NCBI RefSeq assembly: GCF_046035435.1
Contig: NZ_JBFNFH010000024.1
DNA length: 22,911 bases
Direction: 5' to 3' (one strand)
DNA from: Helcococcus bovis
Lineage (GTDB): Bacteria; Bacillota; Clostridia; Tissierellales; Peptoniphilaceae
The first letter of the stretch is position 1. Each line of letters starts with the position of its first letter. A program made the position numbers and the translations under genes. Positions 1 through 7,198 of this stretch are shown here, piece after piece. The notes beneath the pieces were generated by a model. It was not told the DNA's origin. It saw only the letters and a program-made list of their open reading frames with translations, and ran no database searches.

Positions 1-1539
1 TATAGAAATATTTATATTTTCTAAAACTAGTTTTCTAGTTCCATATCTAAAATTTAAATCTTTAATTTCAATATCCCCTTTTAAACTATTAGGTGATAGT
101 TTTCTATATTCATCTTCTTTTTTCTCAGCTTCTAAATCTAATATTTCTCCTAAACGGTCAGCTGCTACAACTGCTGTTTGCATTTGTGGTTGTAAATCTA
201 CTAGGTTTTTTATTGGATCTAAGAAATATATTAGTAAGGAATTAAAAGTTATTAATGAGCCAATAGTCATATTACCATTTATAACACTAATACCTCCAAC
301 CCATAAGATAACTACTTCGCCTACAAGTTGGACAAATGTTTTAAGTGATGTTTGGAAATTACTAACCCAAACTAGATTAAATACTTTTTTCAATAACTTA
401 ACAAACTTAAATTCCGTTTCTTGCCTAACTTTTCTCTCTGAATTATATGCCTTAACTGTTTGAATACCATTAAGAGATTCCACCATATATGATGTTAGTT
501 GTGCATTTGCTTCCATCTCTTCACGATTTAATTTTTCGTACCATTTATTAAATGTAAATACAATTACACAATAAAAAACTACTAAAATCATTGATACTCC
601 AAATAATGTAGCATTTTGACTATAAAGTATAAAGCCTCCTACTATTGCCATTATAGTATCTATCATAATTGTTAAAGTTGCTCCTGAAATAGCATCCCTT
701 ACCTTTCCTGCATCATTAAATCTAGATATTATTTCTCCTACTTTTCTAGTTCCAAAAAAATTCATAGGAAGCTCTATAACATGTCTATAATAACCAAGTA
801 AAAGAGCTATATCTAATTTCTGACTTAAATAGAGTAATAAATGACTTCTAAATGCATTTAATAACACCTTGAATACATTTAGTATAATTACCCCTATAGA
901 TAAGGTCATTAATGTTTTACTTAAACTATTAGGCAAAATATTGTCTATAAGTTCCTTAAAATAAAATGCTCCTATAATTCCAAGTATGGTATATATCAAT
1001 GATGCCAAAAATATATTGAACATTAATTTTTTTTGAGGTTTTAATAAATTAAAAAAGCGACTAAATAACCCTTTTGTATCGTCGCCTGTCTTAAATGATT
1101 CATTTTTTACTAATAATATAAGTATGCCACTCCACTGATATTTGGGTGGATTTCCCTCATCATGAATCTCTCCAAAAAAATCTTCTGGTTTTAATTTTAC
1201 AATACCTACACCAGGGTCTGCTATTATTATTTCTTTTTTGCTTATTTTATGGACTACCACATAGTGTAACAATGCTCCATCAACTATAACATGAGCTATA
1301 CAAGGTAGTGGAAATTCTGAAAAAAAAGCCTCTTTATTTCCTTTTAACCCCTTAGCTGTAAATCCCAATTGTTCTGCTGCTCTTATAAGCCCTAAGGCAT
1401 TAGTTCCTTGCTTATCTGTACCTGCAATTTCCCTAATTTGTGTTATCCCAATCTTATATCCATTCTGCTTACAAATTGTGGCTAAGCAGGCTGCACCGCA
1501 ATCTGTAATATCATGTTGTTTAATACAATAGTATTTCAA
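1..1539 (-). CDS. Bacteriocin-processing peptidase/ABC exporter (C39 family), 3' end outside the window
   Basis: I translated 513 residues on the minus strand with no stop; the gene continues past position 1. The N-terminal ~130 residues are a C39 cysteine peptidase: the QHDITDCGAACL motif places the catalytic Cys at 14, followed by His92 (LLHYVVVH) and Asp108 (ADPG). A hydrophobic multi-helix exporter domain follows (about residues 155-430), and the start of the ATP-binding domain (IKDLNFRYG) is just reached at the window edge; Walker motifs lie outside. Known role of the family: cut double-glycine leaders on the cytoplasmic side and export the mature peptide. Two such precursors lie just upstream on the same strand. 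I chose the TTG at 1539 because AGGTG sits 6-7 bases before it and the nearest ATG (1558) is in another frame with an early stop. An intrinsic terminator lies between it and the preceding gene, so it is expressed by read-through or from its own promoter. Confidence 0.93.
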   Translation of the reverse strand, partial: MKYYCIKQHDITDCGAACLATICKQNGYKIGITQIREIAGTDKQGTNALGLIRAAEQLGFTAKGLKGNKEAFFSEFPLPCIAHVIVDGALLHYVVVHKISKKEIIIADPGVGIVKLKPEDFFGEIHDEGNPPKYQWSGILILLVKNESFKTGDDTKGLFSRFFNLLKPQKKLMFNIFLASLIYTILGIIGAFYFKELIDNILPNSLSKTLMTLSIGVIILNVFKVLLNAFRSHLLLYLSQKLDIALLLGYYRHVIELPMNFFGTRKVGEIISRFNDAGKVRDAISGATLTIMIDTIMAIVGGFILYSQNATLFGVSMILVVFYCVIVFTFNKWYEKLNREEMEANAQLTSYMVESLNGIQTVKAYNSERKVRQETEFKFVKLLKKVFNLVWVSNFQTSLKTFVQLVGEVVILWVGGISVINGNMTIGSLITFNSLLIYFLDPIKNLVDLQPQMQTAVVAADRLGEILDLEAEKKEDEYRKLSPNSLKGDIEIKDLNFRYGTRKLVLENINISI

Positions 1540-1561
1540 ATCTTTCACCTTTATCCATTAC

Positions 1562-1604
1562 TAAAAAACAATAAAAGGCACCTTTAATTAAAGAGTGCCA
1601 TTTT
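1562..1604 (-). terminator. Intrinsic terminator or attenuator between the candidate immunity gene and the ABC exporter
   Basis: On the minus strand GGCACTCTTTAA pairs with TTAAAGGTGCC (1577-1599, one bulged base), followed by a T-rich tract (TTTTATTGTTTTTT). It would end the peptide/immunity transcript and could set a lower level of read-through into the exporter gene starting 23 bases further on. Confidence 0.7.
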
Positions 1605-1637
1605 CAGTTTTTAACATTCCAAATCAAAATTTTTATA

Positions 1638-1663
1638 ATATAGAATTCAATATTATTCTATAT
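1638..1663. repeat. Short perfect inverted repeat upstream of the exporter gene
   Basis: ATATAGAAT (1638-1646) is exactly inverted as ATTCTATAT (1655-1663) with an 8-base spacer. It sits just after the stop of the candidate immunity gene (1678). It may be an operator or part of a promoter for the exporter, or chance in AT-rich DNA. Confidence 0.4.
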
Positions 1664-1677
1664 CTAAATTAAATAAA

Positions 1678-2127
1678 TCATGCTAATAAAATGTTTGTAA
1701 CTTTAATTTTGTTATTTCTTATTATTTTTTCAGTATAAGCATTTGGTACATATAATTTATATATACCATCTTGTTTCTCTAATTTTATTGTTCCCGCCAA
1801 CCAAGCTTTGTATTTATTTTTAAACAAATATAATACTTCTGTTCCCATATCTTTTACTTCTTCTCTATGTGTCAAACTCATTATCAATTCTTCTAACTCT
1901 TTAACATTTTCTGATTCATATACAAACTCTATTACTTTAATTTTAGCCATACTGTATGAAAATAAAGTAATAAAGAATGCAAAAAATTGTAAGGAAAAAG
2001 CTAGAAATAAAATAAATATAGGATTATGCAATTCTCCACCATCTATATATATTAATATATATGCAATAAGAAGAATAATCGTAGCTATGCCTGAAAAGTG
2101 AAGCAAATATCGTTTAAATGTTTCCAT
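1678..2127 (-). CDS. Small two-helix membrane protein, candidate bacteriocin immunity protein
   Basis: This 149-residue protein has two hydrophobic helices near the N-terminus (about residues 10-29 and 37-60). A charged, probably cytoplasmic region follows, with an acidic stretch (YESENVKELEELI) and a beta-like tail. I do not recognise a named family. I chose the ATG at 2127 because AAGGAG (2140-2135) lies 7 bases upstream; a longer reading to 2208 would run into the preceding peptide gene and lacks a site. The gene lies directly after two double-glycine peptides and before their exporter, the usual place for a self-immunity gene in class II bacteriocin operons. The immunity role is inferred from position and membrane topology only. 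Confidence 0.7.
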   Translation of the reverse strand: METFKRYLLHFSGIATIILLIAYILIYIDGGELHNPIFILFLAFSLQFFAFFITLFSYSMAKIKVIEFVYESENVKELEELIMSLTHREEVKDMGTEVLYLFKNKYKAWLAGTIKLEKQDGIYKLYVPNAYTEKIIRNNKIKVTNILLA

Positions 2128-2144
2128 TGTCATTCTCCTTTTTT

Positions 2145-2378
2145 CTAAAATGGTGTATAGGCCCCTATAGCTCCTCCTGTCATTGCTCCAGAAACATAGC
2201 ATTTCCATAATTCATTGCCACTTAGAGAACCGGTTGCTATTCCTTTCCCTGTTGCTATGATTAATCCAACCGTTCCACCTAAAATTCCTCCAGCAAGCCC
2301 ACCAGCTAAAAGTCCACCATCTATTAGATAACTTTCATCATTTCTTAATTCTTCCATTTTCAACTCATCAAATTTCAT
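2145..2378 (-). CDS. Double-glycine-leader bacteriocin-like peptide A
   Basis: The precursor is 77 residues. Its 22-residue leader, ending ESYLIDGG, fits the double-glycine consensus: Leu at -12, Glu at -8, Ile at -4, Gly-Gly at -2/-1. The predicted mature peptide is 55 residues and hydrophobic, with overlapping GxxxG motifs near its N-terminus (LLAGGLAGGILGG), one Cys and an aromatic/Gly-rich tail. This is the pattern of one half of a class IIb two-peptide bacteriocin. An earlier in-frame ATG at 2396 lacks a ribosome binding site, whereas GGAG lies 6 bases before the ATG at 2378, so I use the latter. The companion peptide lies 39 bases upstream and the C39 exporter downstream. Activity and target are unknown. 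Confidence 0.85.
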   Translation of the reverse strand: MKFDELKMEELRNDESYLIDGGLLAGGLAGGILGGTVGLIIATGKGIATGSLSGNELWKCYVSGAMTGGAIGAYTPF

Positions 2379-2417
2379 AAATTTCTCCAATTTCATAAAT
2401 CATTATTATAAATAATA

Positions 2418-2663
2418 CTAGTCCCACCAAGAATAAATTACATAGCCAGCAACTCCACCTACTAATCCACCGACTACAGCCCCCGCTGCTCCACCTATAA
2501 AACTACCTGCTTTTGCTCCTTTAGCAACAGAGGCTCCGATATAAGCTCCTGCCGCACTTGATAGAACTCCCCCAACTCCATTCCAATCAATACCACCATC
2601 AATTTCCAACATTTCATTTTCTTCAAAAGCATTAAAAGCCCCAGCATTTAAATCTATTTCCAT
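2418..2663 (-). CDS. Double-glycine-leader bacteriocin-like peptide B with a glycine zipper
   Basis: The precursor is 81 residues. Its 24-residue leader ends EMLEIDGG (Phe at -12, Glu at -8, Met at -7, Ile at -4, Gly-Gly). The predicted mature peptide is 57 residues. It carries glycines at every fourth position (mature residues 25, 29, 33, 37, 41, 45, 49), a long GxxxG ladder, then an aromatic tail YSWWD. In two-peptide bacteriocins such motifs pack the two helices together in the target membrane, and Trp-rich ends anchor at the interface. It is the first gene after the promoter at 2804-2832, and an AGGA-type site precedes the ATG. It pairs naturally with peptide A; a circular or single-peptide product is a less likely alternative because the leader is of double-glycine type. 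Confidence 0.87.
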   Translation of the reverse strand: MEIDLNAGAFNAFEENEMLEIDGGIDWNGVGGVLSSAAGAYIGASVAKGAKAGSFIGGAAGAVVGGLVGGVAGYVIYSWWD

Positions 2664-2803
2664 AACTTCCTTTCTTTCTTAATTTATTTATTATTTATAT
2701 TATTTCCATCTTCATGTCGACTTAAAGATTTGGATAAATGTACTTACCAATTTTGTTTTAAATTTTTAGTTTGTTTAAAAATAAATTTAATGAGTACAAT
2801 ATC

Positions 2804-2832
2804 ATTATAGTAATATACTATTATTTTGTAAA
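2804..2832 (-). promoter_or_regulatory. Promoter of the bacteriocin operon
   Basis: On the minus strand TTTACA (2832-2827) is followed after exactly 17 bases by TATAAT (2809-2804), one of the best sigma-A-type promoters in the window. Transcription would begin near 2797, giving a leader of about 130 bases before peptide B. That leader is AT-rich with only an imperfect inverted repeat (about 2761-2790). Confidence 0.75.
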
Positions 2833-2948
2833 GCTTTTCACACATGAATTGTCTTTTTTTTATCAATTTATTAAGATTATTTAATATTTATTTTTTTTTA
2901 GTTTATCAATAATATAATACACATTTAATCAATCTATAAATCTTTATC

Positions 2949-3149
2949 CTATTTTAATACTTCTACAACATCTTCAATTTTACAATCCAATGCCAAGCAA
3001 ATCTTTTCTAATGACTCTAAGTTCACATAAGAGTTTTTGCTCATTCTTGAAACTATGTTGCTTGTTATGTTTGCAGCTCTTTTTAAGTCTTCTTTATTCA
3101 TTTCTCTTTCTACCAATAAGTGCCATAATGGTTTATAAGAAATTGCCAT
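2949..3149 (-). CDS. Small XRE/Cro-type helix-turn-helix regulator
   Basis: This 66-residue protein is a single helix-turn-helix domain of the compact YozG/Cro type. It has an N-terminal WHLLVEREMNKEDLKRAA segment, the turn ITSNIVSRM, and the tail SLEKICLALDCKIEDVVEVL common to this group. AAGGGG precedes the ATG. It is on the same strand as, and about 285 bases upstream of, the bacteriocin operon, whose strong promoter lies in the gap. It may repress that operon or itself, but such small regulators are common and unlinked roles are possible. The gap holds no clear terminator. Confidence 0.85.
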   Translation of the reverse strand: MAISYKPLWHLLVEREMNKEDLKRAANITSNIVSRMSKNSYVNLESLEKICLALDCKIEDVVEVLK

Positions 3150-3184
3150 ATTACTACCCCTTATCCGTTTTATTGTTAAAATAT

Positions 3185-3190
3185 ATTATA
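3185..3190 (-). promoter_or_regulatory. Probable -10 box for the XRE regulator
   Basis: TATAAT on the minus strand lies about 36 bases before the ATG, within TGATATAATATA. No convincing -35 box is seen at the usual distance, so this promoter is tentative. Confidence 0.45.
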
Positions 3191-3314
3191 TCATAAATAG
3201 ACTAATAAGTTACTTTAACCTATTTTATACTTGTGCTTGCGTTAGTATTTATTGAGATAGTCCTTGTTTTTTCCTTGTCCCACTTGGAACTACTCCAAAT
3301 CCGCAGACCGTTCG

Positions 3315-3397
3315 ATAAAAAATAAGTTCCGATTCGCCACCTCCGCAGCTCCCAAAGGGAGCGAGGACTCGTGGCAGAATCGGAACTTATTTTTTAT
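3315..3397. terminator. Very long hairpin terminator after upp, probably bidirectional
   Basis: A 19-base arm (3317-3335) is perfectly complementary to 3377-3395. Inside it GCCAC pairs with GTGGC (one bulge), CCTC with GAGG, and GCTCCC with GGGAGC around an AAA loop. The outer stem ends in A/T runs, so it works as an intrinsic terminator in both directions. The upp stop codon itself lies in the outer stem. It is much longer and more GC-rich than the other terminators here, which suggests that it could also be a small palindromic repeat element. Confidence 0.8.
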
Positions 3398-4023
3398 TTA
3401 GTACCAAACAATCTATCTCCAGCATCTCCTAGACCTGGTAGAATGTATGCGTCTTTATTTAATTCTCTATCTAATGAAGCAACGTAGATATCTACATCTG
3501 GGTGTGCTTCTTGAATGGCTTTAACTCCTTCTGGAGCAGCAACTATATTTATTAATCTAATTGATTTACATCCTTGATTTTTTAATTCTGTGATTGCATC
3601 GTTTGCTGAACCACCTGTTGCTAACATTGGATCTAATACAAAAATATCTCTTTCTTCAACGTCTGCTGGTAATTTTGCATAATATGGAACTGGTTTTAAT
3701 GTATCATGATCTCTATACATACCAATGTGTCCAACTTTAGCACTTGGTAATAACATTAACATACCGTCTACCATACCTAAACCAGCTCTTAAAATAGGAA
3801 CTAATCCTAATTTTTTCCCTGATAATCTGTATGCTGTTGTTTTTTCTAGTGGTGTTTGTAATTCAAATTCTTCTAATTCTAAATCTCTACATACTTCATA
3901 ACACATAAGTTGTGAAATTTCAGTAACAACTTTTCTAAATTCATTTGTCCCTGTATTTACATCTCTAATAATACTTAATTTATGTTTAATTAGTGGGTGT
4001 TCTAAAACTGTTAATTTACTCAT
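3394..4023 (-). CDS. upp: Uracil phosphoribosyltransferase
   Basis: This 209-residue enzyme converts uracil and PRPP to UMP in pyrimidine salvage. Family features are all present: the N-terminal VLEHPLIKHKLSIIRD, the RAGLGMVDGML segment, the PRPP loop LDPMLATGGSA, and the C-terminal uracil-binding region ending YILPGLGDAGDRLFGTK. The start is the ATG at 4023, with GGAGG five bases upstream; an in-frame TTG further upstream overlaps that site and is not needed. It is the last gene of the operon, 19 bases after rpiB, and is followed by the long hairpin terminator. Confidence 0.97.
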   Translation of the reverse strand: MSKLTVLEHPLIKHKLSIIRDVNTGTNEFRKVVTEISQLMCYEVCRDLELEEFELQTPLEKTTAYRLSGKKLGLVPILRAGLGMVDGMLMLLPSAKVGHIGMYRDHDTLKPVPYYAKLPADVEERDIFVLDPMLATGGSANDAITELKNQGCKSIRLINIVAAPEGVKAIQEAHPDVDIYVASLDRELNKDAYILPGLGDAGDRLFGTK

Positions 4024-4042
4024 TTTTTCCTCCAAATATACA

Positions 4043-4471
4043 TTAATCTTCTATTTTATTTATTCTATTTTGATGTCTTCCACCTTCAAATTCTGAATTT
4101 AGGAAATTGTCTACAATATTTTTTGCTAATTCATCACCTATTATTCTCGCTCCTAAGTTTAAGATATTAGCATTGTTGTGTTGTCTAGTTAATGATGCAC
4201 TTAATGGATCTGAACAAAGTGCAGCTCTTATTCCTTTCGCCTTGTTACAAGCAATATTCATACCTATACCAGTTCCGCAAATACCAATACCATATTTCAC
4301 TTCTTCAGAAACCACACTTTTTGTTAGTTTTTTTGCAAAATCTGGATAATCTACTGAATTTGCATTTTCAGGTCCAAAATCTACAATTTCAAATCCTTTT
4401 TCACTTAGATATTTCTTTATTGTTTCTTTTAAATCATATCCTGCGTGATCGGAAGTAATACCTATTTTCAT
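4043..4471 (-). CDS. rpiB: Ribose-5-phosphate isomerase B
   Basis: This 142-residue LacAB/RpiB-family enzyme interconverts ribose-5-phosphate and ribulose-5-phosphate in the cytoplasm. It shows the N-terminal ITSDHAGYDLK motif, the catalytic Cys in GICGTGIGM, and RQHNNANILNLGAR with the catalytic-site His. Length is normal. Its ATG overlaps the sua5 stop by one base, so the two are translationally coupled. The sua5-rpiB-upp order is conserved in Bacillus and its relatives (ywlC-ywlF-upp region). Confidence 0.96.
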   Translation of the reverse strand: MKIGITSDHAGYDLKETIKKYLSEKGFEIVDFGPENANSVDYPDFAKKLTKSVVSEEVKYGIGICGTGIGMNIACNKAKGIRAALCSDPLSASLTRQHNNANILNLGARIIGDELAKNIVDNFLNSEFEGGRHQNRINKIED

Positions 4472-5505
4472 TAAATCCTCCTTACATTCTGAGAAGCAGA
4501 CTTTTTAAGCCTATTCATAATGCTTAAACCATATCCTTCTTCTTCAACACCTCTTACAATTACCAATTCAACATTATTTTCATCCATTTTTCTAAGGGAA
4601 TCAAATAATATTTTGCCCATATATGACAAATCTTCTTGATTTCCCATATATATTATGTTTTCATTTTCAAATTTTCCTAAATCATTTTCAAAAATCATTA
4701 ACCCGACTTTTTTATTCTGATTTTTGGATAAAATTTTTTCAACTTCGTTTCTAAAACTTTCATCATCACCGATTAACACTTGAATTTCTGCGTTTGGTGC
4801 ATAGTGTTTGTATTTTTGCCCAGGTGATTTTGGAGTTAAATTAATATTATTTAAACCTTCATCAATATAGACTATTTTCCAAAATTTTTCAAGTTTTTCT
4901 TTTGTATAATATCCAGGTCTCAAGATTTTAGGATATTTTTCAGTTAAATCTAAAACTGTGGATTCAATTCCAATTTCACAGTCGCCACCATCTATTACAG
5001 CATCTATTCTTCCATCCATATCCTCAAGTACAGATTTAACACTTGTTGGAGATGGTTTTGTTGAAAGGTTTGCTGATGGTGCTGCTAGTGGTGTCCCACA
5101 GATTTTTATAAACTCTCTTGTTATTTCTTTATTTGGAATCCTTATTGCAACAGTATCCAACCCTGCTGTAACTTCATTAGGAATGATTTCTGATTTTTTC
5201 AAAATTACCGTCAATGGTCCCGGCCACAATTTTTCTAAAATTTTTAAATCAAAATCTTTTACTTCTCTAGTTAATTTTTTTAATTCTGATATATCTGAAA
5301 TATGTAAAATCAAAGGATTATCCATCGGCCTATTTTTAGCTTCAAAAATCTTTCTGCATGATTCTCCATTTAATCCATCTCCCCCTAGTCCATATACCGT
5401 TTCAGTAGGAATGGCTACCAATCCCCCATTTTTTATAATTTCTGCAGCTTCTCTTAAATTTTTATAATTTTGATTATCTGTAAAATCAAAAATTTTTGTT
5501 TTCAT
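4471..5505 (-). CDS. ywlC: L-threonylcarbamoyladenylate synthase, long Sua5/YwlC type
   Basis: This 344-residue protein makes threonylcarbamoyl-AMP from threonine, bicarbonate and ATP, the first step of t6A37 modification of ANN-decoding tRNAs. The YrdC/Sua5 catalytic domain covers about residues 1-205, with GGLVAIPTETVYGLGGDG, KNRPMDNPL and LAAPSANLSTKPSPTS. A linker carrying PGQKYKHYAP follows, and then the smaller C-terminal Sua5 domain. It therefore belongs to the two-domain Sua5 type rather than short TsaC. GAGGAA precedes the ATG. It sits 14 bases after the CDF gene and overlaps rpiB by one base. Confidence 0.95.
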   Translation of the reverse strand: MKTKIFDFTDNQNYKNLREAAEIIKNGGLVAIPTETVYGLGGDGLNGESCRKIFEAKNRPMDNPLILHISDISELKKLTREVKDFDLKILEKLWPGPLTVILKKSEIIPNEVTAGLDTVAIRIPNKEITREFIKICGTPLAAPSANLSTKPSPTSVKSVLEDMDGRIDAVIDGGDCEIGIESTVLDLTEKYPKILRPGYYTKEKLEKFWKIVYIDEGLNNINLTPKSPGQKYKHYAPNAEIQVLIGDDESFRNEVEKILSKNQNKKVGLMIFENDLGKFENENIIYMGNQEDLSYMGKILFDSLRKMDENNVELVIVRGVEEEGYGLSIMNRLKKSASQNVRRI

Positions 5506-5519
5506 AATTTCCTCGATAT

Positions 5520-6512
5520 CTATAAATTAATATCATCCATATCTATACCTTCTAATTCACTAGTATCCTCTACACAATAAAAGCAAGGTTTGTCTAAAAT
5601 GTAAGTTGGATCAATATGAATATTAATTATTATTCCCATTTGATTATATAGGTCAAGCTCAACTTCATTTACAATTTTGTGCATTGAGTAAACATCAATA
5701 TTTGCTGGAACTTCAACATGACAAGATCCATAAACCTGTCTTCTACCATATTCATGAAGCTGTATATTATGAACCCCAACAATATATTGTCCTTTTAAGA
5801 TTATTTCAACAACTTTATCCATAGTTTTATCACTAATTTTTTTACCTAAAAGCACTGTACCCATATCTAAAAATATCTCTATCCCTGATTTTAAAACTAA
5901 AATTGATATAATTACACCGACATAACCATCTATATTTATTTTTGTAAATTCAAAAAAGCTGATTGAAAATAGTACAATAGATGTTGCGATAACGTCATTT
6001 AGCGCATCTATAGCTACTCCTCTATTTAAGGTACTCTTTAACATATTTTCAGTTTTTTTATTATAGCTGTACATATAAATTTTAAGTAAAATAGAAGCTA
6101 TCAATATTACTATAGTAATAGGCTTAAATATTATTGCTTCTGGCTTAAAAATATTTTCTATTGAAGATTTAAATAATTGTAAACCAACTACAGTTACAAA
6201 TAAACCAACCATCAAAGTTGCAACATATTCTGTCCTTCCATGACCATATGGATGATCTTTATCTGCCGGTTTTCCAGAAAGAATGGAACCATAGATAGTC
6301 ACAACACTTGTTAAACAATCAGATAAATTATTCCATGAATCACTGACTATGGAAATTGAATTTGTTATAAATCCAATTGAAAACTTCATAACAAATAATA
6401 AAAAATTAATAAATAATCCCATTATCCCTGTCAATCTTATTAATTTATCTCTATTTTGTTTATTTTCAAAATCCCTAAATTTTATATATTTATCTATTAA
6501 AAAATTAAACAT
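5520..6512 (-). CDS. Cation diffusion facilitator exporter with a manganese-type site
   Basis: This 330-residue CDF protein has six predicted membrane helices (about residues 25-215) and a C-terminal cytoplasmic domain with metal-binding-type His residues (HEYGRRQVYGSCHVEV, NIHIDP). The family exports divalent cations in exchange for protons. The transport site reads N61xxxD65 in helix 2 and D169xxxD173 in helix 5. Zinc CDFs usually have H or D in helix 2 and His-xxx-Asp in helix 5, whereas an N/D plus D/D set is the pattern described for MntE-type manganese exporters. DHPYGHG (86-92) is the usual loop motif. It is co-transcribed with RNA-modification and sugar-phosphate genes, with no metal sensor nearby. 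Manganese is an inference from the residues. Confidence 0.9.
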   Translation of the reverse strand: MFNFLIDKYIKFRDFENKQNRDKLIRLTGIMGLFINFLLFVMKFSIGFITNSISIVSDSWNNLSDCLTSVVTIYGSILSGKPADKDHPYGHGRTEYVATLMVGLFVTVVGLQLFKSSIENIFKPEAIIFKPITIVILIASILLKIYMYSYNKKTENMLKSTLNRGVAIDALNDVIATSIVLFSISFFEFTKINIDGYVGVIISILVLKSGIEIFLDMGTVLLGKKISDKTMDKVVEIILKGQYIVGVHNIQLHEYGRRQVYGSCHVEVPANIDVYSMHKIVNEVELDLYNQMGIIINIHIDPTYILDKPCFYCVEDTSELEGIDMDDINL

Positions 6513-6529
6513 TTTTCCTCTTTATAGCA

Positions 6530-7198
6530 TTATTTCATACTATCAATTAATTCTTTTAATTCATCCATTGTGTCAACTATGTAATCTGCAGGAGTTGTTT
6601 CTAGGAAATCTCTATCTCTAAATCCCCATGTTACAGCAATAGTCTTAACACCTGTATTTTTACCTGTTTCAACATCAACCTCACTGTCTCCAATGTACAA
6701 CATTTCATCTTTTGAAATTCCTAATTTTTCAATCAATTCATTTAATACTTGTGGATTTGGCTTTCCTGGTTTTCCGTCAACTAATCCTAAAACAACATCA
6801 AATAATCCATCTCCAACTAATTCCTTAAACAAAGGTTGCAATACAGTATCTGGCTTATTTGAATATGCTACAAGCATGTATCCTTCTTCTTTTAGCTTTT
6901 TTATTAAATCAACAATTCCTACATATGGAACTGTTAAATATGAAGGCTCTGCATTATATCTCTTTGTATAATGCGCTAAAACTTCATCAATTATCTTTGT
7001 GTCATAAATGTGATTGTAATGGAACATTAAAGCCTGTTCTATCAAGTATTTTGAGCCATATCCCAAAGCTTTTCTGATATATTCAGGTTCATCAATTTTA
7101 TAGAAACCATTTTCGTGCAATGTTTCATTAACTTGATAAACTATTGAATCTAAAGTGTTTAATATTGTACCATCTACATCAAATGCTATTAATTTCAT
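6530..7198 (-). CDS. HAD-superfamily hydrolase, PpaX/Gph-like phosphatase
   Basis: This 222-residue protein has the HAD motifs in order: FDVDGTILNT (nucleophile Asp7, acid Asp9), VAYSNKP (motif II), KPGKPNPQ (Lys of motif III) and YIGDSEVDVETGKNTG (motif IV), with a helical cap of the phosphoglycolate phosphatase/pyrophosphatase type between. The substrate cannot be read from sequence; small phosphorylated metabolites or pyrophosphate are typical. The start at 7198 is chosen because AGGAG lies five bases upstream; it overlaps the end of the preceding methyltransferase gene by 20 bases. A longer reading to 7225 lacks a good site. Confidence 0.9.
   Translation of the reverse strand: MKLIAFDVDGTILNTLDSIVYQVNETLHENGFYKIDEPEYIRKALGYGSKYLIEQALMFHYNHIYDTKIIDEVLAHYTKRYNAEPSYLTVPYVGIVDLIKKLKEEGYMLVAYSNKPDTVLQPLFKELVGDGLFDVVLGLVDGKPGKPNPQVLNELIEKLGISKDEMLYIGDSEVDVETGKNTGVKTIAVTWGFRDRDFLETTPADYIVDTMDELKELIDSMK

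Noticed and set aside
2128..2208. N-terminal extension of the candidate immunity protein
   Set aside because: It overlaps the end of peptide A in another frame. AAGGAG is placed for the ATG at 2127.
2379..2396. Upstream ATG for peptide A
   Set aside because: No ribosome binding site precedes it, while GGAG is correctly placed for the ATG at 2378, which gives a normal 22-residue leader.
2664..2948. Possible pheromone peptide gene between the regulator and peptide B
   Set aside because: I found no short frame with a ribosome binding site and a double-glycine or signal-type leader on either strand.
3315..3397. T-box leader or other tRNA-sensing element, suggested by GGAGGTGGCG on the minus strand
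   Set aside because: The conserved T-box core and specifier stem are missing, and the structure lies after upp rather than before a gene on that strand.
4958..5467. Plus-strand open frame of 169 codons opposite sua5
   Set aside because: It is a shadow of the well-supported sua5 gene and has no ribosome binding site or family resemblance.
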